Of a stretch of 64,000 bases of DNA, positions 8,373 to 17,128 are shown piece by piece. A model generated the notes under the pieces. It was not told the origin of the DNA and ran no database searches. It saw only the letters and a list, made by a program, of their open reading frames with translations. How positions within the stretch are numbered: position 1 is the stretch's first letter; each line of letters starts with the position of its first letter. The DNA is from Bacteroidaceae bacterium. Lineage in GTDB: Bacteria > Bacteroidota > Bacteroidia > Bacteroidales > Bacteroidaceae. The position numbers and the translations under genes are program-made. Location: positions 1 to 64,000 of the forward strand of contig JAFTNZ010000030.1 of assembly GCA_017451645.1 (NCBI GenBank), written 5' to 3'.

Positions 8373-9233
8373 ATGCTGAGTAGAAAGATTTGTAGAAACT
8401 GGCGGGTGCCGAAAGGGCAAGAACTGACAGAATTGGACAAACGGGTGCTTTATTTTCAAAACAAAGGTCACCTCGTGCCTAAAAGGAGCCTGATAAAGAC
8501 CCCTGAACAGATAGAAGGCATCCGGCAGAGTGGGATAGTGAACACTGGTGTACTCGACTTGGTGGCCAGCGAAATAAAGGCAGGGATGAGTACGGCTGAG
8601 ATTGACCGTATGGTGTACGAATATACCCTTGACCATGGTGCTTTGCCTGCACCGCTGGGTTACGAGGGATTTCCCAAAAGTGTGTGTACGAGTATTAACG
8701 AAGTGGTGTGCCACGGCATCCCCTCGGAAGATGAAATATTGGAGGAAGGAGATATTATCAATGTCGATGTATCTACTATCCTCAACGGATATTATAGCGA
8801 TGCTTCGCGTATGTTCGTCATTGGAGAAACTACCCCGGAGAAACAACGGCTGGTGGATGTGGCACGTGAATGTCTCATCATAGGTATGGAGGCAGCCCGC
8901 CCCTTCGGCTTTGTGGGCGATATCGGTAATGCTATCGAACACCATGCCCGCAAGCATGGATATTCTATTGTGCGCGACCTCTGTGGGCATGGAGTAGGGC
9001 TGGAGTTTCATGAAGATCCCGAAGTGGAGCACTTCGGACGTAAAGGGACAGGGATGCTGCTTGTGCCTGGCATGGTGTTCACAATAGAGCCTATGGTGAA
9101 TATGGGTACCCATGAAGTGTTTGTGGATGAGGATGATAATTGGACGGTGGTGACGGAAGATGAACTGCCTTCGGCCCAATGGGAGCATACCTTTGTGATG
9201 ACGGAGCAAGGATTGGAGATACTTACCTATTGA
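8373..9233 (+). CDS. map: Type I methionyl aminopeptidase
   Basis: Removes initiator methionine from nascent proteins. The five metal ligands are seen in order: two Asp in INVDVSTILNGYYSDASRMF, His in CGHGVGLEFHEDPEV, Glu in FTIEPMVN and Glu near the C-terminus in WEHTFVMTEQG. A 40-residue N-terminal extension (MLSRKICRNWRVPKGQ...) precedes the catalytic domain. The start at ATG 8373 follows from the promoter position; an in-frame ATG at 8316 would lie within the promoter. Confidence 0.95.
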   Translation: MLSRKICRNWRVPKGQELTELDKRVLYFQNKGHLVPKRSLIKTPEQIEGIRQSGIVNTGVLDLVASEIKAGMSTAEIDRMVYEYTLDHGALPAPLGYEGFPKSVCTSINEVVCHGIPSEDEILEEGDIINVDVSTILNGYYSDASRMFVIGETTPEKQRLVDVARECLIIGMEAARPFGFVGDIGNAIEHHARKHGYSIVRDLCGHGVGLEFHEDPEVEHFGRKGTGMLLVPGMVFTIEPMVNMGTHEVFVDEDDNWTVVTEDELPSAQWEHTFVMTEQGLEILTY

Positions 9234-9285
9234 TAAAAAGAGATAAAAACTCAGTATCTCTACCCTTGTGTATTTTAAAAATGAC

Positions 9286-9293
9286 TATCTTTG
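9286..9293 (+). promoter_or_regulatory. Promoter -7 box for tsaD
   Basis: TATCTTTG, an exact TAnnTTTG match, lies 50 bases before the tsaD ATG; a CTTG about 18 bases upstream is a weak -33 candidate. Confidence 0.65.
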
Positions 9294-9342
9294 CACCGTG
9301 ATAGTGCCGCTTGCCAAGTGGTAGGCTTCAGAACAGAGAAGG

Positions 9343-10365
9343 ATGAAAGATATAATAATATTAGGTATAGAATCGTCGTGTGATGACACCTCGGCTGCGG
9401 TTATCCGCAACGGGGTGTTGCTCTCCAATGTGGTGGCCAGTCAGGCTGTGCACGAGGCCTATGGAGGTGTTGTACCCGAATTGGCCAGCCGTGCCCATCA
9501 GCAAAATGTGGTGCCTGTGGTGCATGAAGCCCTCAAGCGGGCAGGCATTGCAAAAGAACAACTGAGTGCGGTAGCTTTCACACGAGGGCCCGGATTGATG
9601 GGCTCGTTGCTCGTGGGAGTCTCTTTTGCCAAAGGGTTTGCACGGGCATTGGGCATTCCGCTGATAGATGTCAACCACCTGCATGGTCATGTGCTGGCGC
9701 ACTTTATTGATGAAGAAGGAGGAGAGAATGTGCATCCGCAATTTCCGTTCCTTTGCCTGCTTGTGTCGGGAGGCAATTCGCAAATAGTGTTGGTGAAAGC
9801 CTATAATCAGATGGAGATCATAGGTCAAACGATAGACGATGCGGCTGGTGAAGCCATTGATAAAGCGGCAAAGGTGATGGGCTTGGGGTATCCGGGAGGG
9901 CCTGTTATTGACCGCTTGGCCCGTCAAGGTAACCCGAAAGCATACCGTTTTGCCAAACCCCACATTGCAGGATACGACTACAGTTTCAGTGGGTTGAAGA
10001 CCTCTTTTCTCTATTTTCTTCGCGATCGTCTGAAAGATGAGCCGGACTTTATAGAGCAACACAAGGAGGACTTGGCTGCTTCGTTGGAAGCTACCGTCGT
10101 AGAAGTGCTGATGGACAAATTGCGCAAGGCTGCAAAGGATTTGCACATCAAGGAGGTGGCTGTAGCCGGAGGTGTCTCGGCAAACAACGGCTTGCGCAAT
10201 GCCTTTCATGATTATGCCCATCGTTACGGATGGAAAGTCTATATCCCCAAGTTGGGCTATACCACCGACAATGCGGCAATGATTGGTATTGCAGGATATT
10301 TCAAATATCAGAATAAAGAGTTTTGTACAATAGACTTGCCTGCCTATTCTCGGGTAGAGCTTTAA
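9343..10365 (+). CDS. tsaD: tRNA N6-threonylcarbamoyladenosine transferase
   Basis: Transfers the threonylcarbamoyl group to A37 of ANN-decoding tRNAs, with TsaB and TsaE encoded elsewhere. The ASKHA-fold opening IILGIESSCDDTSAAV, metal-binding histidines in VNHLHGHVLAHF, LLVSGGNSQIVLV and TTDNAAMIG are all present. The length of 340 is typical. A co-directional gene for a CinA-type amidase follows after 16 bases, so the two probably share a transcript. Confidence 0.96.
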   Translation: MKDIIILGIESSCDDTSAAVIRNGVLLSNVVASQAVHEAYGGVVPELASRAHQQNVVPVVHEALKRAGIAKEQLSAVAFTRGPGLMGSLLVGVSFAKGFARALGIPLIDVNHLHGHVLAHFIDEEGGENVHPQFPFLCLLVSGGNSQIVLVKAYNQMEIIGQTIDDAAGEAIDKAAKVMGLGYPGGPVIDRLARQGNPKAYRFAKPHIAGYDYSFSGLKTSFLYFLRDRLKDEPDFIEQHKEDLAASLEATVVEVLMDKLRKAAKDLHIKEVAVAGGVSANNGLRNAFHDYAHRYGWKVYIPKLGYTTDNAAMIGIAGYFKYQNKEFCTIDLPAYSRVEL

Positions 10366-10381
10366 TTAAATAAAAAGAGCT

Positions 10382-10882
10382 ATGACAGTAGAAACCAAAT
10401 TGATAAGTAGGGAAATAAGTGATTTGTTGTGGAAAGAAGGGCGCACATTGGCTACGGCTGAAAGTTGCACAGCCGGCAATCTGGCTGCAGCCATTACCGC
10501 AGTGCCTGGTAGTTCACACTATTATAAAGGAGGTGTGGTGGCTTATGCCAATCAGGTAAAGGAAAACCTGTTGCGTGTGAACACACAGACGATTGAGGCT
10601 TGTGGTGTGGTAAGCGAGGAGACCGTATGCGAAATGGTGCGTGGAGCTATGGAAACTTTGAATACGGATTATGCCTTGGCTACTTCCGGAGTGGCAGGTC
10701 CCGGAGGGGGGACTCCGGCTATTCCTGTGGGGACAATCTGGTTGGCGGCAGGAAGCAGAAGTAAAATTGTGACGATGAAAATAGAAGGAGATGACGGACG
10801 TGACCACAACATTGCAAAAGCGACCAGTTCCGCCCTCAGATTGCTGTGCGATTTGCTTAAAGAAGAACAAAATCAAGACTAA
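10382..10882 (+). CDS. pncC: CinA C-terminal domain protein (nicotinamide-nucleotide amidase)
   Basis: Stand-alone CinA-C domain, expected to deamidate nicotinamide mononucleotide to nicotinate mononucleotide in pyridine nucleotide salvage. The signature runs ATAESCTAGNLAAAITAVPG, then KGGVVAYANQVKENLL and ATSGVAGPGGGTPAIPVGTIW. The 166-residue length equals the isolated domain, without the N-terminal MoCF domain. It follows tsaD closely. The activity is inferred from the family. Confidence 0.9.
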   Translation: MTVETKLISREISDLLWKEGRTLATAESCTAGNLAAAITAVPGSSHYYKGGVVAYANQVKENLLRVNTQTIEACGVVSEETVCEMVRGAMETLNTDYALATSGVAGPGGGTPAIPVGTIWLAAGSRSKIVTMKIEGDDGRDHNIAKATSSALRLLCDLLKEEQNQD

Positions 10883-10929
10883 AAACAGAATTAATTGCCA
10901 AAATAGTTGGTAATTAGGAATAAAAGTTG

Positions 10930-10937
10930 TTACTTTG
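10930..10937 (+). promoter_or_regulatory. Promoter -7-like box for rpmB operon
   Basis: TTACTTTG, one base off the consensus spacing, lies 50 bases before rpmB and is a form often seen before Bacteroides ribosomal protein genes. Confidence 0.5.
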
Positions 10938-10987
10938 CACCCTGTTTGAGATAAATATGTTTGAAAACATAAAAAAGTAAGATAGAA

Positions 10988-11248
10988 ATGTCGAAAATTT
11001 GTCAAATTACCGGAAAGAGAGCCATGGTTGGCAACAATGTTTCGCATTCAAAGAGAAGAACCAAGAGAGTCTTTGATGTGAACTTGTTTACGAAGAAGTT
11101 CTACTATGTAGAGCAGGATTGTTGGATTAGCCTGAAGATTTGTGCTGCTGGTCTGCGCGTGATAAATAAGAAAGGTCTGGATGCTGCGTTGAATGATGCT
11201 GTAGCCAAGGGCTTTTGTGAGTGGAAAAATATCAAAGTTATTGCATAA
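10988..11248 (+). CDS. rpmB: 50S ribosomal protein L28
   Basis: 86 residues beginning [21 protein letters not shown], diagnostic of bL28, with the basic [18 protein letters not shown] segment. First gene of a three-gene ribosomal operon (L28, L33, DUF4295); spacing to rpmG is 25 bases. Confidence 0.97.
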   Translation: MSKICQITGKRAMVGNNVSHSKRRTKRVFDVNLFTKKFYYVEQDCWISLKICAAGLRVINKKGLDAALNDAVAKGFCEWKNIKVIA

Positions 11249-11273
11249 TAACGTTAGAAAAAGAGAATAACTT

Positions 11274-11462
11274 ATGGCAAAGAAGGCAAAAGGAAACAGA
11301 GTTCAGGTAATACTTGAATGCACTGAAATGAAAGAGAGTGGTCTTCCCGGTACTTCTCGTTACATCACGACGAAGAATAGAAAGAACACAACGGAGAGAT
11401 TGGAGTTGAAGAAATACAACCCGATCCTGAAGAGAGTAACAGTTCACAAAGAAATCAAATAA
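11274..11462 (+). CDS. rpmG: 50S ribosomal protein L33
   Basis: 62 residues ([20 protein letters not shown]...) ending in the typical [17 protein letters not shown]. The four zinc-ligand cysteines of some L33 forms are absent apart from one Cys, so this is the zinc-free type. Second gene of the rpmB operon. Confidence 0.96.
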   Translation: MAKKAKGNRVQVILECTEMKESGLPGTSRYITTKNRKNTTERLELKKYNPILKRVTVHKEIK

Positions 11463-11477
11463 ACATAGGATAGACTC

Positions 11478-11633
11478 ATGGCAAAGAAAACAGTGGCAAC
11501 CCTTCAGACTGGTAAAGAAGGACGTTCATATACAAAGGTCATCAAGATGGTGAAGTCTCCTAAGACAGGTGCCTATATCTTCGATGAGCAGATGGTTCCT
11601 AATGATAAAGTTCAGGACTTCTTTAAGAAATAA
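11478..11633 (+). CDS. DUF4295 small basic protein, probable ribosomal protein bL38
   Basis: A 51-residue gene: MAKKTVATLQTGKEGRSY..., then KMVKSPKTGAYIFDEQMV and the end KVQDFFKK. The sequence matches the Bacteroidetes-specific DUF4295 family, always found behind rpmB-rpmG. From memory, the Flavobacterium johnsoniae ribosome structure revealed an additional large-subunit protein named bL38 that corresponds to this family; I cannot verify this here. Its position 15 bases after rpmG and directly before a strong terminator supports a ribosomal role. Confidence 0.88.
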   Translation: MAKKTVATLQTGKEGRSYTKVIKMVKSPKTGAYIFDEQMVPNDKVQDFFKK

Positions 11634-11662
11634 GAAGTCGGATTTGAGATATTGACTTTCAG

Positions 11663-11700
11663 AAAAGTTCCTTTCATCGAAGAATGAAGGGGACTTTTTT
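11663..11700 (+). terminator. Rho-independent terminator of rpmB-rpmG-DUF4295
   Basis: AAAAGTTCCTTTCAT pairs with ATGAAGGGGACTTTT around a short loop, ending in a T-run. Confidence 0.8.
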
Positions 11701-11720
11701 GTTAAATAACTGATTTTTTG

Positions 11721-11728
11721 TATCTTTG
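11721..11728 (+). promoter_or_regulatory. Promoter -7 box for ftsY-rimO
   Basis: TATCTTTG lies 37 bases before the ftsY ATG. The -33 element is not clear. Confidence 0.6.
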
Positions 11729-11764
11729 TGCCTGAATCAGGAATAATGATAATTCATAAGCAAT

Positions 11765-12724
11765 ATGGGATTTTTTAATTTCTTCTCAAAGGAAAAGAAA
11801 GAAACCTTGGACAAGGGGCTTTCCAAGACCAAGGAAAGTGTATTCGGTAAGATTGCGCGTGCCATCGCTGGTAAATCGAAAGTCGATGATGAAGTGCTCG
11901 ACAATTTGGAAGAGGTGCTTATAACCTCTGATGTAGGGGTGGAAACTACCCTCAATATCATCAAGCGTATAGAAGAAAGGGTGGCTCGGGACAAGTATGT
12001 CAATACGGAGGAACTGAACCGCATTCTTCGTGAAGAAATCGCTACACTTCTGACTGAAAATAATACGGCAGACACCGATGGCTATGAGATCCCTGAAGGA
12101 AAGAAACCTTATGTTATCATGGTCGTTGGAGTGAATGGTGTAGGCAAAACCACCACCATCGGGAAATTGGCCTATCAGTTCAAGAAAACAGGCAAGAAGG
12201 TGGTACTTGGAGCTGCAGACACTTTCCGTGCGGCGGCCGTAGAGCAACTCTGTATTTGGGGTGAACGTGTGGACGTGCCTGTAGTGAAGCAACAGATGGG
12301 ATCCGATCCGGCATCAGTGGCTTTTGATACTCTCAGCTCTGCCGTTGCCAGTGGTGCAGATGTGGTTATCATTGATACAGCCGGACGCCTGCACAACAAA
12401 GTGGGGCTGATGAACGAATTGACGAAGATAAAAAATGTGATGAAGAAAGTGTTGCCCGATGCTCCGCATGAAGTGTTGCTCGTACTTGATGGCTCTACCG
12501 GACAAAATGCTTTTGAGCAGGCACGTCAGTTTACTCTGGCTACAGAAGTGACCTCCATGGCTATAACCAAACTCGACGGAACAGCAAAGGGAGGAGTAGT
12601 TATCGGCATTTCGGATCAGTTCAAGATTCCGGTGAAGTACATCGGACTGGGTGAAGGCATGGAGGATTTGCAGGCTTTCAATAAGAAGGAATTTGTGGAT
12701 TCGTTATTTGGAGAGGATAAATGA
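11765..12724 (+). CDS. ftsY: Signal recognition particle receptor FtsY
   Basis: GTPase that receives SRP-ribosome complexes at the inner membrane. NG-domain motifs are complete: GVNGVGKTTTIGKLA (G1), DTFRAAA, DTAGRLHNK (G3) and TKLDGTAKGG (G4). At 319 residues it lacks the long acidic A domain of E. coli FtsY, leaving only a short amphipathic start (MGFFNFFSKEKKE). The stop codon overlaps the rimO ATG by four bases, indicating coupled translation. Confidence 0.96.
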   Translation: MGFFNFFSKEKKETLDKGLSKTKESVFGKIARAIAGKSKVDDEVLDNLEEVLITSDVGVETTLNIIKRIEERVARDKYVNTEELNRILREEIATLLTENNTADTDGYEIPEGKKPYVIMVVGVNGVGKTTTIGKLAYQFKKTGKKVVLGAADTFRAAAVEQLCIWGERVDVPVVKQQMGSDPASVAFDTLSSAVASGADVVIIDTAGRLHNKVGLMNELTKIKNVMKKVLPDAPHEVLLVLDGSTGQNAFEQARQFTLATEVTSMAITKLDGTAKGGVVIGISDQFKIPVKYIGLGEGMEDLQAFNKKEFVDSLFGEDK

Positions 12725-14025
12725 AACGGAATACCGTTGATGTAATCACATTGGGGTGCTCGAAGAATCTGGTCGATTCGGAAAAGTTGATGCGTCAGCT
12801 TCAGGCCAATGGCTTTCAGGTGACTCACGACAGTGACAATCCTTCGGGAGAAATAGTGGTTATCAATACATGTGGATTCATTGGTGATGCCAAGGAGGAA
12901 TCTATCAACACCATTCTGGAGTTTTGTCAGGCTAAGGAAGAGGGGCGGATAAAGAAGGTCTATGTCATGGGATGCCTTTCCGAACGCTATCTGAAAGAAC
13001 TTGAGGAAGAAATACCTCAGGTTGACAAGTATTATGGAAAGTTTGACTGGCCGGCCCTTCTGTCCGATTTGGGTAAGGCATATTGTCCGGAGTGTCGTGC
13101 GGAGCGTTGCTTGACTACTCCTGCACACTACGCCTATTTGAAAATATCAGAGGGGTGCAGCCGGAGGTGTGCTTATTGTGCTATCCCTATCATTACAGGA
13201 CACCACGTGTCGCGACCAATGGAGGAAATCTTGGATGAAGTCCGTCTGTTGGTAGCGCAAGGTGTGAAAGAATTCCAGCTTATTGCACAAGAACTTACTT
13301 ATTACGGAATGGACATCTGTAAGAAACAGTTGCTTCCCGAATTGGTGGAACGTATGTCTGAAATATCAGGTGTCGAATGGATCAGGTTGCATTATGGTTA
13401 TCCGGCAAATTTCCCGATGGATTTATTGCGGGTGATGCGCGAGCGGAAGAATGTATGTGCCTATATGGACATAGCTTTACAGCATATCAGTGACCAGATG
13501 CTTGACCGTATGCACCGCCATGTCTCTAAGGAGGAGACTTGCCGGTTGATAGAACATTTCCGTCGGGAAGTACCTGGCATACATCTGCGTACGACATTCA
13601 TGGTAGGATTCCCCGGTGAGACGGACGAGGATTTTGAAGAACTGAAAGCATTTGTGAAGTGGGCGAGGTTTGACCGTATGGGAGCATTTGCTTATTCGGA
13701 GGAAGAGGGAACTTATTCGGCAGAGCATTATCCTGACGATGTGCCCATGGAGGTGAAGCAGGCCAGATTGGATGAGCTGATGGACATCCAACAACGGATT
13801 TCTGCTGAATTGAACGAGCAGAAAGTCGGACAAGTCTTGCGTGTTGTCATTGACAGACGCGAGGGTGATTACTATGTCGGTCGTACAGAGTTTGATTCTC
13901 CTGAAGTGGATCCGGAAGTGCTCATCGATGCTCGCGAAGCTGTGTTGGAAATAGGCGAATTTTATGAGGTACGCATCACGTCGGCAGAAGAATTTGATCT
14001 TTATGCATCCCTTTCGGACGAGTGA
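12721..14025 (+). CDS. rimO: Ribosomal protein S12 methylthiotransferase RimO
   Basis: Radical-SAM enzyme that methylthiolates an aspartate of ribosomal protein S12. Order of domains: N-terminal UPF0004 with cysteines in LGCSKNLVDSE, NTCGFI and GCLSERY; radical-SAM cluster motif SEGCSRRCAYCAIP; C-terminal TRAM-like region from about residue 370. The 434 residues are normal. ATG overlaps the ftsY stop (ATGA). Confidence 0.95.
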   Translation: MKRNTVDVITLGCSKNLVDSEKLMRQLQANGFQVTHDSDNPSGEIVVINTCGFIGDAKEESINTILEFCQAKEEGRIKKVYVMGCLSERYLKELEEEIPQVDKYYGKFDWPALLSDLGKAYCPECRAERCLTTPAHYAYLKISEGCSRRCAYCAIPIITGHHVSRPMEEILDEVRLLVAQGVKEFQLIAQELTYYGMDICKKQLLPELVERMSEISGVEWIRLHYGYPANFPMDLLRVMRERKNVCAYMDIALQHISDQMLDRMHRHVSKEETCRLIEHFRREVPGIHLRTTFMVGFPGETDEDFEELKAFVKWARFDRMGAFAYSEEEGTYSAEHYPDDVPMEVKQARLDELMDIQQRISAELNEQKVGQVLRVVIDRREGDYYVGRTEFDSPEVDPEVLIDAREAVLEIGEFYEVRITSAEEFDLYASLSDE

Positions 14026-14058
14026 TGGAGTAGAACTTTAAAGTGGGAGGAAGGAATA

Positions 14059-14331
14059 TTGAACAACAAGGAATTCATAGAAATCTTGGCCGGAGAAATT
14101 GATCATACAGTAGCGGATACATCCAAGTTCGTAGCGGCTATTGTAGAGGTCATGAGTGAAGAATTACAAACTGGAAATGCAGTTCAAGTGCAGGAATTCG
14201 GAACATTTGAAGTCAAGAAAAAGATGGAGCGTATCTCTGTGATACCAACCACCGGGCAACGTATATTGGTTCCTCCAAAATTGGTACTTTCGTTCAGGCC
14301 GGCCTCAGCACTGAAGGAACTGTTGAAATGA
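14059..14331 (+). CDS. HU/IHF-like DNA-binding protein
   Basis: Small 90-residue histone-like protein with the beta-arm segment of the family (GTFEVKKKMERISVIPTTGQRILVPP) and the end LSFRPASALKELLK. It begins at TTG 14059-14061, preceded by a purine-rich stretch GGGAGGAAGG. It stands 33 bases behind rimO and 20 before a second HU-like gene. Compared with canonical HU the N-terminal half (MNNKEFIEILAGEIDHTVADT) is divergent, so it belongs to the accessory Bacteroidetes HU-like group. Confidence 0.85.
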   Translation: MNNKEFIEILAGEIDHTVADTSKFVAAIVEVMSEELQTGNAVQVQEFGTFEVKKKMERISVIPTTGQRILVPPKLVLSFRPASALKELLK

Positions 14332-14351
14332 AATAAGAAGGAGAGGAAATT

Positions 14352-15026
14352 GTGGAAAAAATAGGTCTGATAGATATACAGACGGCTTTGCGGGTGAAGT
14401 TCGCTTTGTCTGACAAGGAGTCGGAAGAGATTCTTGCCAAGTTCTTCGATTTGATAAAGAAGGCATTGCAGGAGGAGAAATATGTGAAAGTCAAGGGGCT
14501 TGGCATATTCAAACTGATAGAGGTAGAACCACGAAAGAGTGTCAGTGTAAACACTGGAAAGGAAATAGAGATTCAGTCGTATAAAAAGGTGACCTTTACG
14601 CCGGATGCCCAATTGAAAGAGTTGGTCAACAAGCCTTTTGCCCATTTCGAAGTCGTTGAACTCAAGGAAGACGATTCTTCCCCTTCAGAGATGCAGACAG
14701 AAGAAGCAAGCATGGAATTTCCTATGGAATCGGTGGTTGATGAGCTGCCATCGGAACTTGCAGAAGAGTGTACAGTTGGAGGTAAGGAAGAATCAGGACC
14801 GCATGAAAGCATGAATATGGAATCAGAACCGCTTGTTTCAGAGGAAGAATTGTCTGTCAGTAAAAGAAAAGATTTGATGGAGTTGGAGCGTTTGTTGGAA
14901 ATGGAGCACAACAAAAGCCGTTTTTTCCTTGGTGTGATAGTCGTACTGGTCGTTTTGTTATTTGTTGGCGGATTACTCTTTTTCCTTGCTCCGGAGTTGT
15001 TGGAACGGTGGATTTATAGCTCTTGA
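14352..15026 (+). CDS. HU-like domain protein with acidic linker and C-terminal membrane helix
   Basis: Residues 1 to about 90 resemble an HU/IHF fold (LIDIQTALRVKFALSDKESEEIL ... YVKVKGLGIFKLIEVEPRKSV ... YKKVTFTPDAQLKELVNKPF). A strongly acidic, Ser/Glu-rich linker follows (about 105-170), then a short coiled stretch and one hydrophobic helix at about 191-212 (FFLGVIVVLVVLLFVGGLLF) with a short tail. The start is GTG 14352. The predicted topology puts the DNA-binding-like domain in the cytoplasm and anchors it to the inner membrane. Its role is unknown; it could tether or organise the chromosome at the membrane. Probably co-transcribed with the preceding HU-like gene. Confidence 0.75.
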   Translation: MEKIGLIDIQTALRVKFALSDKESEEILAKFFDLIKKALQEEKYVKVKGLGIFKLIEVEPRKSVSVNTGKEIEIQSYKKVTFTPDAQLKELVNKPFAHFEVVELKEDDSSPSEMQTEEASMEFPMESVVDELPSELAEECTVGGKEESGPHESMNMESEPLVSEEELSVSKRKDLMELERLLEMEHNKSRFFLGVIVVLVVLLFVGGLLFFLAPELLERWIYSS

Positions 15027-15113
15027 ATAGTGGATAATTGCAAATACTCTTAAAATCTAAATAAAAGGAAACTTTTTTAGCAAAAATTAGTATTCATAGT
15101 TAAATATAAATAC

Positions 15114-15121
15114 TATTTTTG
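15114..15121 (+). promoter_or_regulatory. Promoter -7 box for moxR-bat operon
   Basis: TATTTTTG matches TAnnTTTG, 78 bases ahead of the moxR start. The leader contains no obvious structure. Confidence 0.5.
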
Positions 15122-15198
15122 GGCACTGAAACCGAAAGCCCTTTTCATGGGGCAGACATAAATACGATATTTAAAAGAATAAAAAGCAAAAATAAATT

Positions 15199-16194
15199 AT
15201 GGCAGAAACAGTTGATATTCGTGAATTGAACGAACGGATTGAAAGACAAAGTGCATTTGTGACAAACCTGATTGCCGGGATGGATCAGGTGATTGTAGGG
15301 CAAAAACATCTGATAGAATCGTTGTTGATAGGCTTGTTGTCTGATGGACACGTCCTGTTGGAGGGTGTGCCCGGTTTGGCAAAAACTTTAGCCATCAAGA
15401 CGTTGGCTTCTTTAGTAGATGCCCAATACAGCCGCATACAGTTTACTCCCGATTTGCTTCCGGCGGATGTTGTAGGAACCATGATTTACAGTCAGAAGGA
15501 GGAGAACTTCTTGGTGAACAAGGGACCTGTTTTTGCCAATTTCGTGTTGGCAGACGAAATAAACCGTGCACCGGCCAAGGTGCAAAGTGCATTGCTTGAA
15601 GCGATGCAAGAGCGTCAGGTGACACTGAGCAAGAATACGTTTGCTTTGCCTGAGCCGTTCTTGGTACTTGCCACACAGAACCCTATCGAGCAGGAGGGTA
15701 CCTATCCGTTACCCGAAGCTCAAGTGGACCGTTTCATGTTGAAAGTCATCATTGACTATCCGAAACTGGAAGAGGAGAAAAAGATTATCCGCCAGAACAT
15801 CTCGGGTGAAAAGACAGAAGTGCGTCCCATCCTTCGTGCAGAAGACATCATCGAGGCACGCAAGGTTGTACGTCAGGTTTATCTCGATGAAAAGATAGAG
15901 CAGTACATTGCCGACATAGTATTTGCTACCCGTTATCCGCAGAAGTATGATTTGAAGGATTTGAAGGGCCTGATAGCTTTTGGTGGTTCTCCTCGTGCTT
16001 CCATCAATCTGGCATTGGCCGCCCGTGCTTATGCATTCATCAAACGCCGTGGATATGTGGTGCCTGAAGATGTGCGTGCTGTAGCACACGATGTGCTCCG
16101 CCATCGTATAGGGTTGACCTATGAGGCTGAGGCTGGCAATGTTACGTCTGATGAGATTGTGAGCAAGATTCTCAATAAAGTAGAGGTGCCCTAA
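15199..16194 (+). CDS. moxR: MoxR-family AAA+ ATPase
   Basis: AAA+ ATPase thought to act as a chaperone for the vWA proteins encoded downstream. Walker A EGVPGLAKTL, Walker B FVLADEINRAP, sensor 1 VLATQNPIEQEGTYPLPEAQVDRF and an arginine-rich sensor 2 region (FGGSPRASINL) are present. 331 residues, standard length. It heads the operon that continues with DUF58 and Bat genes. Confidence 0.94.
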   Translation: MAETVDIRELNERIERQSAFVTNLIAGMDQVIVGQKHLIESLLIGLLSDGHVLLEGVPGLAKTLAIKTLASLVDAQYSRIQFTPDLLPADVVGTMIYSQKEENFLVNKGPVFANFVLADEINRAPAKVQSALLEAMQERQVTLSKNTFALPEPFLVLATQNPIEQEGTYPLPEAQVDRFMLKVIIDYPKLEEEKKIIRQNISGEKTEVRPILRAEDIIEARKVVRQVYLDEKIEQYIADIVFATRYPQKYDLKDLKGLIAFGGSPRASINLALAARAYAFIKRRGYVVPEDVRAVAHDVLRHRIGLTYEAEAGNVTSDEIVSKILNKVEVP

Positions 16195-16253
16195 CTTCTT
16201 GGGGTATGTTGTAAGCTCATTGTTGTTATCCCGTTAATGCGTGACTAAAAGAA

Positions 16254-17123
16254 ATGGATGCAAATGAACTGATAGAGCGTGTCCGGCGGATAGAAATCAA
16301 AACGCGTGGACTTTCCAGCAACATCTTTGCCGGCCAGTATCATTCGGCTTTCAAAGGAAGGGGTATGGCCTTTTCTGAAGTGCGTGAATATCAATATGGA
16401 GACGACGTGCGTGATATCGACTGGAATGTGACGGCCCGCATGAGTAAACCCTACATCAAAGTGTTTGAAGAAGAGCGCGAGATGACGGTGATGTTGATGG
16501 TGGATGTGTCGGCCAGCCTTGATTTTGGCACGGTGAAACAGATGAAGCGGGAGATGGTTACGGAGATAGCTGCCACACTTGCCTTTTCTGCCATTCAGAA
16601 CAACGATAAGATTGGAGTGGTGTTTTTCTCAGACAAAATAGAAAAATTCATTCCGCCAAAGAAAGGAAAGAAACACATCCTCTACATTATCCGTGAACTG
16701 ATAGATTTCAAGCCTGAGAGCCGGCGGACTGATGTGAAAATGGCGGTTGAATACCTTACCAATGTGCTGAAAAAGCGGTGCACGGCATTTATCCTAAGCG
16801 ATTTTATAGACCTTTCGGACTACACCAATGCCCTTACCATAGCCAATCGCAAACACGACATAGTGGCCATACAGGTGTATGACCACCGTGTGTCGGAGTT
16901 GCCGGATGTGGGACTGATGAAGGTGCATGATGCCGAGACCGGACACGAACAATACATTGATACCTCGTCGAAGGCTGTCCGTAGAGCCCATCATGAATGG
17001 TGGATGAACCGTCAGAGGAAGATGAATGAGGCTTTCACAAAAAGTAGGGTTGATGCCGTATCGATACGTACAGACGAAGATTATGTAAAGTCCTTGTTGA
17101 CTTTGTTTGCAAAAAGAAATTGA
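16254..17123 (+). CDS. DUF58 / vWA-like protein
   Basis: DUF58 protein, recognised by GQYHSAFKGRGMAFSEVREYQYGDDVRDIDWNV, followed by a vWA-like fold with a weakened metal site (MLMVDVSASLDFGT, D-x-S-x-S retained). 289 residues and no signal peptide, so cytoplasmic or membrane-peripheral. It always accompanies MoxR in this cluster and is thought to be its partner. The stop overlaps the start region of the following gene. Confidence 0.9.
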   Translation: MDANELIERVRRIEIKTRGLSSNIFAGQYHSAFKGRGMAFSEVREYQYGDDVRDIDWNVTARMSKPYIKVFEEEREMTVMLMVDVSASLDFGTVKQMKREMVTEIAATLAFSAIQNNDKIGVVFFSDKIEKFIPPKKGKKHILYIIRELIDFKPESRRTDVKMAVEYLTNVLKKRCTAFILSDFIDLSDYTNALTIANRKHDIVAIQVYDHRVSELPDVGLMKVHDAETGHEQYIDTSSKAVRRAHHEWWMNRQRKMNEAFTKSRVDAVSIRTDEDYVKSLLTLFAKRN

Positions 17124-17128
17124 TTGAA

